Shown here piece after piece: positions 14,412-21,531 of a DNA stretch of 25,257 bases (position 1 is the stretch's first letter; every line of letters starts with the position of its first letter). The DNA is from Anaerolineales bacterium (GTDB lineage Bacteria; Chloroflexota; Anaerolineae; Anaerolineales; Villigracilaceae): contig JAFGKO010000059.1 in NCBI GenBank assembly GCA_016928525.1, positions 1-25,257 on the forward strand, read 5' to 3'. The notes under the pieces are model-generated. The model did no database searches, was not told where the DNA came from, and saw only the letters and a list, made by a program, of their open reading frames with translations. A program made the position numbers and the translations under genes.

Positions 14412-15899
14412 ATGATGACATTCCCGATCCTAAGCGTAATTGTCTTCACTCCAATGGCCGCGGCGCTGCTCATTTTTTTGATGCCAGCGGAACGCAAGAA
14501 CGAAGTGCGCGTTACGGCGCTGGCCGCGGCGACGTTTGCTCTGCTCCTGTCCATCTGGGTGTACTTTACCTACGACTCGGCCGCAGCGGGCTATCAGTTC
14601 CAGGAGGCTTATAACTGGCTACCCGCCTTGGGCCTTGGCTACCATGTCGGCGTGGACGGCATGAGCACTCCGCTCGTCCTGTTGACTGGTGTGGTCATGT
14701 TCACGGGTGTGCTGATCTCCTGGGGCATCGACGACCGCCCGCGTGAGTTCTTTGCCTTCCTGTTCATCCTGGCCAGCGGCGTGTTCGGTGTCTTCGTTGC
14801 CCTGGACCTGTTCCAGTTGTTCTTCTTCTACGAGATCGCCGTCTTCCCCATGTTCCTTCTGATCGCTATTTGGGGCTGGGTGGTGACGCGCGAGTACGCG
14901 GCCATGAAGCTGACTCTGTACCTGTTCATTGGCTCGGTGGTCTCCCTGGTCGGTGCGCTGGCGATGTATTGGATTGCCTACCAGAATACCGGTGTCTTAT
15001 CTTTTGATATGCTCCATCTGGAACAGGCTGGTTTCTCCGAGCAATTCCAGAATAGCTGGTTCCTGCCTGTCTTTTTTGGATTTGCAGTTTTGGGCGGCAT
15101 TTGGCCCTTCCACAACTGGTCGCCGGACGGCCACGTCGCGGCGCCCACAGCCGTTTCCATGTTCCATGCGGGTGTATTGATGAAATTGGGCGCCTTCGCA
15201 GCTCTACGCGTTGGCATCATGCTCCTGCCGCAGGGTGCACAGCATTGGTCCTGGCTGATCATGTTATGCGCCGGCATCGCGGTTGTTTACGGCGCGTTCA
15301 TTGCCTTCATGCAGGACGATATGAAGTACATGATCGGTTTCTCGTCCGTTTCGCATATGGGCCTGGTCATGCTTGGCCTGTCCACGTTGAACAAGACCGG
15401 TCTCACTGGCGCGGGCGTGCAAATGTTCTCGCACGGCGTGATGACGGCGCTCTTCTTTGCTGTCACCGGTATGATCTACGACCGCGCGCATACGCGCCAG
15501 ATCTCTGAATTGGGCGGTATGGCTAAAATTATGCCCTTTGCTGCCATCGGATTCATAATCGGTGGCCTGGTTTCGATGGGCATGCCAGGTTTCTCCGGCT
15601 TTGTGGCCGAATTTCCCATTTTTATGGGTGTCTGGCATGTGCAACCATGGGTTGCAATCGTAGCCAGTATATCGATTGTCATTACGGCGGCTTATATCAT
15701 GCGTAACATTCGGGATGTGTTCTTCAGGCCGATGCCTGAAAACCTGGAAGGGCATATCACCGATGTCAATGTGTTGGATAAAGTTGCCATTGTTACGGTG
15801 TGCATCTTGATGATTGCAATCGGACTGATCCCGGGTTTGATGGTGCCGATGGTGCAAACCGGCGTAGATAACATCCTGCGCCTTTTGGGAGGTGCATAA
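14412..15899 (+). CDS. Second NuoM-type subunit, lacking the TM7 lysine
   Basis: A 495-residue NuoM paralogue, clearly diverged from its neighbour. It keeps the TM5 glutamate (E141, FYEIAVFPMF), the TM8 lysine (K258, VLMKLGAF) and a TM12 acidic residue (GFVAEF). The TM7 motif AVKVPLWPFHTWLPDAH of NuoM is replaced by AVLGGIWPFHNWSPDGH, so the pumping lysine is Leu227. The 31-residue spacing from this position to the TM8 lysine is identical in both copies, so the alignment is not in doubt. Family knowledge: an extra NuoM is the mark of four-pump complex I. Here its ability to pump is uncertain; it may instead be a spacer, or use another residue. Confidence 0.9.
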   Translation: MMTFPILSVIVFTPMAAALLIFLMPAERKNEVRVTALAAATFALLLSIWVYFTYDSAAAGYQFQEAYNWLPALGLGYHVGVDGMSTPLVLLTGVVMFTGVLISWGIDDRPREFFAFLFILASGVFGVFVALDLFQLFFFYEIAVFPMFLLIAIWGWVVTREYAAMKLTLYLFIGSVVSLVGALAMYWIAYQNTGVLSFDMLHLEQAGFSEQFQNSWFLPVFFGFAVLGGIWPFHNWSPDGHVAAPTAVSMFHAGVLMKLGAFAALRVGIMLLPQGAQHWSWLIMLCAGIAVVYGAFIAFMQDDMKYMIGFSSVSHMGLVMLGLSTLNKTGLTGAGVQMFSHGVMTALFFAVTGMIYDRAHTRQISELGGMAKIMPFAAIGFIIGGLVSMGMPGFSGFVAEFPIFMGVWHVQPWVAIVASISIVITAAYIMRNIRDVFFRPMPENLEGHITDVNVLDKVAIVTVCILMIAIGLIPGLMVPMVQTGVDNILRLLGGA

Positions 15900-17366
15900 A
15901 TGTCTTACACTCCAACCATGTTCCTGTCTATCCTCCCTGAGATCCTCCTTCTCGTTTTGGGCGTGCTCCTGTTGGTCATAGAGCCGTTCTGGAAGGGTGA
16001 AAAACACCGTAATGCTGGCTGGCTGACGGCTGGCGGCTTATTGGCGATCATGGCGATCAGCTTGTTTGCCGGACGTCCTGGCGAACCGACGTCGGTCTTT
16101 GGCGGCATGCTGCGCTACGATTGGCTGGGCTTCTTCTTCAAGATGCTGTTCATCTTCGGCGCGGCTGTGACCTCCCTGTTCATGATGGACCATGAGATTC
16201 TCGGTAAACGCGGTGAATCTTTCATCTTGCTGATAGCCGCTACGCTCGGTATGAACCTGATGGCTGCTTCCGCTGATTTGGTCATGCTCTACCTGGCAAT
16301 TGAAACCACTTCCATTCCGCTCTACGTCTTGGCCGGTTTCATGCTTTCAGACAAGCAATCGACCGAGGCCGGTTTCAAATATCTGCTCTTCGGCGCGATG
16401 ACCTCGGCCATTATGCTCTACGGTTTCAGCCTGCTCTTTGGCTTTGCCGGGACCACCAACCTGTACGAACTGGCGTCCATGGCGGTGGCAGGCCAGTTGT
16501 CTCTGGGCGTTGCGCTGGGACTGGTCGTGCTCATCGTAGTAGGACTTGGTTTCAAAGTCTCGATTGTCCCGTTCCATTTTTGGGCCCCTGATGTCTACAC
16601 TGGCGCACCGACCCCGGTGGCTGGTTTCCTGTCCACGGCTTCGAAAGCTGCTGGCTTTGCAGTTGTTCTGCGACTTTTCATGACTGCATTCCAAGGAACT
16701 GATCTCACTGACTTATCTTATTCTTGGGCTTCCATTCTCGCAGTTCTTTCGGCAATCACGATGACATTGGGTAACCTGGTGGCATTGAAACAGACCAATA
16801 TCAAGCGCCTGCTGGCCTATTCTTCGATTGCGCATGCGGGCTACGCCATGATCGGTGTGGTGGCGGTTTCGACGTTAGGTGTGACCAGTGTGATCTTCTA
16901 CCTGCTGGCATATATTCTGACCAACCTGGCTGCTTTTGGTATCGTAATGGCCTTCGAGCGTGTGACCGGCTCGGACGAAATCAAGGATTACGCCGGCATG
17001 AGCCGCCGTTCTCCCGGGCTGGCGCTTGCGATGCTGGTAGCATTCCTGTCGCTGGCGGGGATGCCGCCCTTTGGTGGCTTCGTTGCGAAAGTATTTGTTT
17101 TTGCTGCGGCTGTGCAGGTCAATATGGTCTGGCTGGCGGTTGTTGGCATTCTCAATTCCATTGTCGGTTTGTACTACTACTTGACTGTCTTGAAGGTAGT
17201 GTACTTGTATCGCATGGAAGGCGAGGATGAAGAAGTGCATCCCATCCCGCTGACCCGTCCCTATGTGATTGGCCTGGTGATACTCACGTTGGGCATCCTC
17301 TTGGTCGGCACGTTATTTGCCCCGTGGTTTGGGCTTTCCGGGGCGGCGGCGTTGAATCTTTTCTAA
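15900..17366 (+). CDS. nuoN: NADH-quinone oxidoreductase subunit N
   Basis: A 488-residue antiporter-like pump that sits next to NuoK. Channel residues are present: E135 in the TM5 AIETTSIPLY motif and K219 in TM7 (GLGFKVSIVPFHFWAPDVYTGAP), followed by the STASKAAGF segment of NuoN. The start codon follows the stop of the second nuoM gene with no gap, under GGGAGG. It is the last gene of the nuo run and is followed by a REP-like inverted repeat. Confidence 0.95.
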   Translation: MSYTPTMFLSILPEILLLVLGVLLLVIEPFWKGEKHRNAGWLTAGGLLAIMAISLFAGRPGEPTSVFGGMLRYDWLGFFFKMLFIFGAAVTSLFMMDHEILGKRGESFILLIAATLGMNLMAASADLVMLYLAIETTSIPLYVLAGFMLSDKQSTEAGFKYLLFGAMTSAIMLYGFSLLFGFAGTTNLYELASMAVAGQLSLGVALGLVVLIVVGLGFKVSIVPFHFWAPDVYTGAPTPVAGFLSTASKAAGFAVVLRLFMTAFQGTDLTDLSYSWASILAVLSAITMTLGNLVALKQTNIKRLLAYSSIAHAGYAMIGVVAVSTLGVTSVIFYLLAYILTNLAAFGIVMAFERVTGSDEIKDYAGMSRRSPGLALAMLVAFLSLAGMPPFGGFVAKVFVFAAAVQVNMVWLAVVGILNSIVGLYYYLTVLKVVYLYRMEGEDEEVHPIPLTRPYVIGLVILTLGILLVGTLFAPWFGLSGAAALNLF

Positions 17367-17373
17367 ATTGAAC

Positions 17374-17439
17374 AAGGTGATGGTCACTTCTTCCCTGTGC
17401 TGGCGCTACGGGCTGCTGCGCAAAAGTGACTGTCACCTG
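17374..17439. repeat. Inverted repeat between nuoN and the atp operon
   Basis: Two 15-nt arms (17375-17389 and 17424-17438) pair with two wobble positions around a 34-nt GC-rich core that itself contains GGCGC/GCGC. Each arm is nearly palindromic alone (GTGATGGTCAC and GTGACTGTCAC). No T-run follows the hairpin, so it is not a typical terminator. The right arm ends only 9 nt before the -35 box of the atp promoter. A REP or MITE-like repeat, or a regulator operator, are both possible. Confidence 0.55.
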
Positions 17440-17447
17440 GGCACAAA

Positions 17448-17477
17448 TTGACGCTCGTTAAATCATTGTGATATAAT
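17448..17477 (+). promoter_or_regulatory. Strong promoter of the atp operon
   Basis: TTGACG (17448-17453), an 18-bp spacer, a TG extension (17469-17470) and a perfect TATAAT (17472-17477). Transcription would begin close to 17484, only about 4 nt before ATG 17488. The first gene thus has almost no leader and no Shine-Dalgarno site. Confidence 0.75.
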
Positions 17478-17487
17478 CCGCGAACCA

Positions 17488-17772
17488 ATGAGCCAGCCAG
17501 AGAATCGCTCGAACAATCGTTTTAATACAATTCTAGCAACGGTTGTTGGGCAAGTGGGTTGTCTTACACCGGTTATATTATTAGGTGCGCTTTTTGTGGG
17601 GTTGTGGCTTGACCGTCAGTTTGATACGAAGCCGCTTTTCACTATTCTGTTCATTGTCGGTAGCGCTCCAGTCTCGGTATTTGTTCTCTATCGGATCGTT
17701 AGAACGGCAACTGCTAAATTAAAGATTGACAATCAAGTCAAAAATACTGAGGAGGATCCTGATCGTGAGTGA
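17488..17772 (+). CDS. atpZ: AtpZ/AtpI-family ATP synthase accessory membrane protein
   Basis: A 94-residue protein with two hydrophobic helices (about 17-42 and 48-70) and the family signature GLWLDRQFDTKPLF. Proteins of this type lead many atp operons and are thought to help c-ring assembly or carry magnesium; they are not part of the finished enzyme. It is the first gene after the promoter at 17448-17477, probably translated from a leaderless mRNA, and overlaps the start of atpB by 8 nt. Confidence 0.78.
   Translation: MSQPENRSNNRFNTILATVVGQVGCLTPVILLGALFVGLWLDRQFDTKPLFTILFIVGSAPVSVFVLYRIVRTATAKLKIDNQVKNTEEDPDRE
17749..17755 (+). promoter_or_regulatory. Shine-Dalgarno site choosing the GTG start of atpB
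   Basis: GAGGAGG lies 9 nt before GTG 17765, inside the end of atpZ. The upstream in-frame ATG at 17726 has no such site and would overlap atpZ by 47 nt, so GTG 17765 is preferred. Confidence 0.7.
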
Positions 17773-18802
17773 AAAACCAAAAAAACGAGTGTGGGCTCGC
17801 TGGGTGGTCCTGGCGGCGATCCTTTTGGGTTTATTTCTTTTTACCGGTTTCTTTGGAATCGGTTTGGGGATCAAAGCCATTATGCCGGAAGTCTTCCTGC
17901 CCGGCGAAAAGTTGAGTGAAACGCCCCTGTTCGGCATCCCTGGTCTTTACATGACCAATACCTTTGTAGGACTGATTGGGGCAGACATCGTGGTATTGCT
18001 ATTGGCCATTGGTGTCTCCCGTAGTGTCAAGAGCGGCAAAATGGTGCTGACCGGCATTAGTGGCGCAGTGGAAGCCCTGATGGAAATGCTGCATGGCATC
18101 ACCGAAGGCACCGCTGGAAAGTGGACCAAGCTTATCTTTCCCTGGTTTGCTACAATTACGTTGTTGGTGCTTTCTGCCAACTGGCTTGGTTTGATTCCGG
18201 GTGTAGAAACGATTGGTTTGATCCACGAAGGGCATGGCGAATATGCTGTTCGTGACCTGGGATCCATTGGTGACCTGAAAATTCAAACCATTTGGGAAGA
18301 ATCTACTGAAGCCGATGCGGCGCATACTGAAGAAGCGGTGGAAGGTGAAGGCCACGCTGGCGCTGCTGTGGTTCCGTTCTTCCGCCCCGCATCCACTGAT
18401 TTGAACTTCACCTTTGCGTTGGCGATCGTGGCTGTGATCGCGGTGCAGTATGCTGGCTTCAAGTCACAGGGGATGGCATATCTGACCAAGTTCTGGAATG
18501 TCAAACACTTTTTCAGCAAACCCATCTTCGGTTTCATCGATTGGGGCGTAGGATTGCTTGAAATCGTCTCAGAACTTTCGAAAATCCTTTCATTTGCCTT
18601 CCGTCTCTTTGGCAATCTGTTTGCAGGCGCAGTTTTGATATTTGTGATGGGCTCCTTGGTGCCTGTCTTTGCGCCTGCCATGTTCTACATGCTTGAGTTC
18701 TTTGTAGGTTTGATCCAAGCTATCGTCTTTGGTATGCTGACCATGACCTTTATGGCGCAGGCCACACAAGGTCACGGCGATCACGAAGAGGCGCACGCGT
18801 AA
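17765..18802 (+). CDS. atpB: ATP synthase Fo subunit a
   Basis: This 345-residue membrane subunit forms the proton half-channels next to the c-ring. The essential arginine is R280 in SFAFRLFGNLFAGAV, followed by the FVGLIQAIVFGMLTM helix. It is longer than the usual 250-280 residues. The extra length lies mainly in an acidic, His-containing loop (about 154-201: HEGHGEY, EADAAHTEEAVEGEGHAG) placed before the conserved STDLNFTFALA segment. It also has a basic N-terminal extension. Translation starts at GTG with a strong ribosome site overlapping the end of atpZ. The last residues are also His/Glu-rich (HGDHEEAHA). Confidence 0.92.
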   Translation: MSEKPKKRVWARWVVLAAILLGLFLFTGFFGIGLGIKAIMPEVFLPGEKLSETPLFGIPGLYMTNTFVGLIGADIVVLLLAIGVSRSVKSGKMVLTGISGAVEALMEMLHGITEGTAGKWTKLIFPWFATITLLVLSANWLGLIPGVETIGLIHEGHGEYAVRDLGSIGDLKIQTIWEESTEADAAHTEEAVEGEGHAGAAVVPFFRPASTDLNFTFALAIVAVIAVQYAGFKSQGMAYLTKFWNVKHFFSKPIFGFIDWGVGLLEIVSELSKILSFAFRLFGNLFAGAVLIFVMGSLVPVFAPAMFYMLEFFVGLIQAIVFGMLTMTFMAQATQGHGDHEEAHA

Positions 18803-18803
18803 A

Positions 18804-18868
18804 TTTCGGGCGGCGCTAAAACGCCCGGGAAACACACCATATTTTAGTGGCGGTTCCCCCGCCCGAAA
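18804..18868 (+). other. Structured atpB-atpE intercistronic region
   Basis: A perfect 10-bp stem TTTCGGGCGG/CCGCCCGAAA (18804-18813 with 18859-18868) encloses a second 8-bp stem (18814-18821 with 18842-18849, one wobble pair). The hairpin ends 5 nt before the GGAGG ribosome site of atpE, and there is no T-run. It looks like an mRNA stabiliser or translation element for the c subunit, which is needed in excess, rather than a terminator. Confidence 0.6.
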
Positions 18869-18886
18869 CTATCTGGAGGTTCTTCT

Positions 18887-19126
18887 ATGGATTTCGCTTC
18901 TGCTCAAATTCTTGGTAAATTGATTGGCGCAGGTTTGGCCATGATCGGTGCCATCGGCGCTGGTGCTGGTATCGGTATCGTCACCAGCGGTGCAGTGCAG
19001 GCTATGGGTCGCAACCCGGATGCGACCGGCACCATCCAAACCAACATGATCCTCGGCATCGCCTTCGCTGAAGCCGTTGCGATCTACTGTTTGGTTGTCG
19101 CGCTACTGATCCTGTTCGTTTTCTAA
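18887..19126 (+). CDS. atpE: ATP synthase Fo subunit c
   Basis: A 79-residue, two-helix hairpin that assembles into the rotor ring. The inner helix carries GxGxGxG-type spacing (IGAGAGIGIV, 23-32), the polar loop has GRNPDA (41-46), and the ion-binding carboxylate is E62 in IAFAEAVAIY. The residue after E62 is alanine, and the position that would be Gln in sodium-binding rings is I29, so proton coupling is predicted. A GGAGG ribosome site precedes ATG 18887, directly after a large hairpin. Confidence 0.95.
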   Translation: MDFASAQILGKLIGAGLAMIGAIGAGAGIGIVTSGAVQAMGRNPDATGTIQTNMILGIAFAEAVAIYCLVVALLILFVF

Positions 19127-19129
19127 AAA

Positions 19130-19135
19130 GGAGGG
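19130..19135 (+). promoter_or_regulatory. Shine-Dalgarno site choosing the TTG start of atpF
   Basis: GGAGGG lies 4 nt before TTG 19140. No ATG or GTG in this frame occurs close by, and the next residues (EALGVNLPFLLVQIVN) are the normal subunit b N-terminus, so TTG is the start. Confidence 0.7.
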
Positions 19136-19139
19136 TACG

Positions 19140-19874
19140 TTGGAAGCTTTAGGTGTTAACTTACCCTTTTTGCTGGTACAGATTGTTAACCTGCTTATCG
19201 TCTACACCGTTGTAGCCAAGTGGGTGGTCGGTCCAATCGGTGGTTTGCTTGAAAAGCGCCGCCAGAACATTGCGCAGGGTCTGGAAGATGCCCGCGTGGC
19301 TGCTGAAGCGCGCGCCAATGCTGAGAAAGAGGCCGCAAAGATCATCGCAGATGCGCAAGCAGAAGCCAGCAAGGTTGTGCGTGAGGCCAACGAACGTGCA
19401 CAGGGTGTTGCCAAGGAAGTCAAAGTCGAGGCCGAGGCTGAGGCTGTCAAAGCGCGCGAGGCTGCGTTGGCTGAGGCAGAAGCCGAACGCAATCGTATTC
19501 TTGGCGATTTGCGTGGCCAGGTGGCTGCTTTATCCCTTGCAGCGACTCAGAAACTCCTTGGCGAAGCCTTGGATGAGAAACGCCAACATGCTCTATTGAA
19601 TGAGTTCTTCACGGGTGTCAAATCCGGCCAGGTTGTAGTATTGGACGCCGCCGCCTTTAAAGGGGAAGCTGCTGAAGTGACCAGCGCGTTGCCTCTAACT
19701 GACCAGGAGCAGGATTCCGTTAAAAAAGATGTGCTTGCCAAAGTTGGTGCACAGGCGGTCACCTTCCGTGTTGACCCATCTATCTTGGGCGGTTTGGTCA
19801 TCAAGGTCGGCGATAAGGTCATGGATGGCTCCGTGGCTGGCAAGCTCGAAGGCTTGCGCCAGAACCTGAAATAA
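19140..19874 (+). CDS. atpF: ATP synthase subunit b fused to a delta C-terminal domain
   Basis: A 244-residue protein. One membrane helix (about 8-28) is followed by the long charged helix of subunit b (about 38-150). An additional domain (about 178-242: EVTSALPLTDQEQDSVKKDV, FRVDPSILGGLVIKVGDKVMDGSV) is the C-terminal domain of subunit delta. Ordinary b is about 160 residues and delta about 180. The delta N-terminal domain, which holds the alpha subunit N-termini, is absent. Family knowledge: b-delta fusions exist in actinobacteria, but those keep the whole delta. It follows atpE with a 13-nt gap and a TTG start. The gene is last in the operon; atpA, G, D and C are not here. The hybrid would tether b to F1 in an unusual way. 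Confidence 0.88.
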   Translation: MEALGVNLPFLLVQIVNLLIVYTVVAKWVVGPIGGLLEKRRQNIAQGLEDARVAAEARANAEKEAAKIIADAQAEASKVVREANERAQGVAKEVKVEAEAEAVKAREAALAEAEAERNRILGDLRGQVAALSLAATQKLLGEALDEKRQHALLNEFFTGVKSGQVVVLDAAAFKGEAAEVTSALPLTDQEQDSVKKDVLAKVGAQAVTFRVDPSILGGLVIKVGDKVMDGSVAGKLEGLRQNLK

Positions 19875-19892
19875 CTTGATTCGACTGCACTC

Positions 19893-19925
19893 AGACCTGA
19901 CAGGTTTTCAAAACCTGTCAGGTCT
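19893..19925 (+). terminator. Terminator closing the atp Fo operon
   Basis: A perfect 15-bp stem (AGACCTGACAGGTTT with its complement, 3-nt loop) is followed by TTCTGTT. It lies 18 nt past the atpF stop. This is the cleanest terminator in the window and supports the idea that the operon really ends without the F1 genes. Confidence 0.88.
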
Positions 19926-19935
19926 TTCTGTTATA

Positions 19936-19944
19936 TGGTAAAAC
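19936..19944 (+). promoter_or_regulatory. Possible extended -10 of murE
   Basis: TGGTAAAAC resembles the TGGTACAAT extended -10 of nuoA, and both are preceded by TATA. It lies 6 nt before ATG 19951, which has no Shine-Dalgarno site, so murE may be translated from a leaderless mRNA. A good -35 is not seen, because that position falls inside the terminator stem. Confidence 0.35.
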
Positions 19945-19950
19945 CAGCCC

Positions 19951-21531
19951 ATGCGCGCGAAAAAATTATCCGAATTGTTTTCAGATCTTCCGTTTGCACC
20001 CTCGCCAACTGTGTATCACGATGTGATTGTTACAGGCATTTCAATTGACAGCCGCGTTGTTAAGCCCGGTGACCTGTTTGTTGCTATGCGAGGTGGCTCG
20101 GTAGATGGGCACGATTACATCCTAAAAGCGATTGAGAGAGGGGTAGCCGCGATAGTTGGACAGAAAGATTTGGGTGGTTTGCCTGTTTCTTACGTCCGCG
20201 TGGAGGATCCGCGTCAAGCCCTGACCTATCTGGCTGCCGCGTTTTACGAATGGCCGGGGCGCAAGCTGACGGTGATCGGTGTGACCGGTACAGACGGTAA
20301 AACCACCACCTGCAACTTAATCTATCATATTCTGGTAGCAGCCGGGCTCAAGGCTGGCATGATTTCGACGGTCAATGCGGTGGTAGGGGATGAAGTGCTG
20401 GATACAGGCTTCCACGTCACCACACCGGATGCGCATGATGTACAGTGTTACCTGGCGAAAATGGTCGAGGCCGGGCTGACACACGTTGTGCTGGAAACCA
20501 CGTCACATGGCTGGTCGCAGCACCGTGTGGATGCTTGCGAGTTCGATGTCGGTGTGGTCACAAATATCACCCATGAACACCTTGACGAGCATGGTTCTTA
20601 TGAAAACTACCGGGCGGCGAAAGCGCGCTTGTTCAGCAGTTTGGAGAGAACAGGACCAAAACTGCAGGGCAATCCGCGCCTAGCAGTCATTAACCAGGAT
20701 GATCGCTCTTTCGATTTTTTGAACGACTTTGCGAAAGTCAATAAAGTGACGTACGGTATGGGTGTTGGCGCAGATTTACAGGCCGTTGACATTCGTTATA
20801 GCGCACAGGGTATGCGATTTGTTGCAGAACACCCAAGGTTTCGCGTGGGCATTAAGGTAAACCTGGTTGGACGATACAACGTTTCAAACTGCCTGGCGGC
20901 ATTGGGTGCAACCGTGTTTGGGTTAGGGATCGATCCCGAAGTTGCGGCGCGGGGAATTTCCAGTCTTCCGGGAATCCCTGGTCGTATGGAAGTGATCGAC
21001 ATGGGACAGGATTTCCTGGCGATTGTCGATTTTGCGCATACACCCAATGCACTCAAGGTCACTTTGGAAACAGGCCGTCAAATGATAGACGGGCGCGTGA
21101 TTTGCGTCTTTGGTTCGGCAGGTCTTCGGGATAAGGAAAAACGGCGTATGATGGCAGAAATTTCTGCAGAGCTAGCTGATTTGACGGTGTTGACCGCCGA
21201 AGACCCGCGCAGCGAGTCGTTGGCTGGAATACTCGATGAAATGGGAGCAGGCGCAGGGTCCAAGGGCGGACGCGAGGGGGAAACCTTTTGGCGGATACCT
21301 GATCGGGGCGAAGCGATCAAATTTGCGCTGCGGCTGGCGCATCCCGGAGATATTGTCCTGTCGTGTGGGAAAGGGCATGAGCAATCCATGTGCTTTGGGA
21401 AAATCGAATATGCCTGGGATGACCGGACGGCGATGAGGGCCGCCCTGGCTGAGTACTTAGGCGTAGATGGGCCACAAATGCCGTATCTACCTACAAAGGA
21501 TAAGCCAGAAAGGGAGTGGTTGAAATCGTGA
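19951..21531 (+). CDS. murE: UDP-MurNAc-tripeptide synthetase (MurE ligase)
   Basis: A 526-residue cytoplasmic enzyme that adds the third amino acid to UDP-MurNAc-dipeptide in peptidoglycan synthesis. The three Mur ligase domains are visible. The ATP P-loop is VTGTDGKTTT (111-120), the carbamylated lysine is K224 in YRAAKARLF, and the central signature is DFAHTPNAL (360-368), with GRMEVI (344-349) and GKGHE (473-477). The amino-acid selecting motif is EDPR (417-420) in place of the DNPR of diaminopimelate enzymes. The arginine remains but the asparagine is changed to aspartate, so the third residue (lysine, ornithine or diaminopimelate) cannot be assigned. The stop codon overlaps the next start by one base. 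Confidence 0.9.
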   Translation: MRAKKLSELFSDLPFAPSPTVYHDVIVTGISIDSRVVKPGDLFVAMRGGSVDGHDYILKAIERGVAAIVGQKDLGGLPVSYVRVEDPRQALTYLAAAFYEWPGRKLTVIGVTGTDGKTTTCNLIYHILVAAGLKAGMISTVNAVVGDEVLDTGFHVTTPDAHDVQCYLAKMVEAGLTHVVLETTSHGWSQHRVDACEFDVGVVTNITHEHLDEHGSYENYRAAKARLFSSLERTGPKLQGNPRLAVINQDDRSFDFLNDFAKVNKVTYGMGVGADLQAVDIRYSAQGMRFVAEHPRFRVGIKVNLVGRYNVSNCLAALGATVFGLGIDPEVAARGISSLPGIPGRMEVIDMGQDFLAIVDFAHTPNALKVTLETGRQMIDGRVICVFGSAGLRDKEKRRMMAEISAELADLTVLTAEDPRSESLAGILDEMGAGAGSKGGREGETFWRIPDRGEAIKFALRLAHPGDIVLSCGKGHEQSMCFGKIEYAWDDRTAMRAALAEYLGVDGPQMPYLPTKDKPEREWLKS

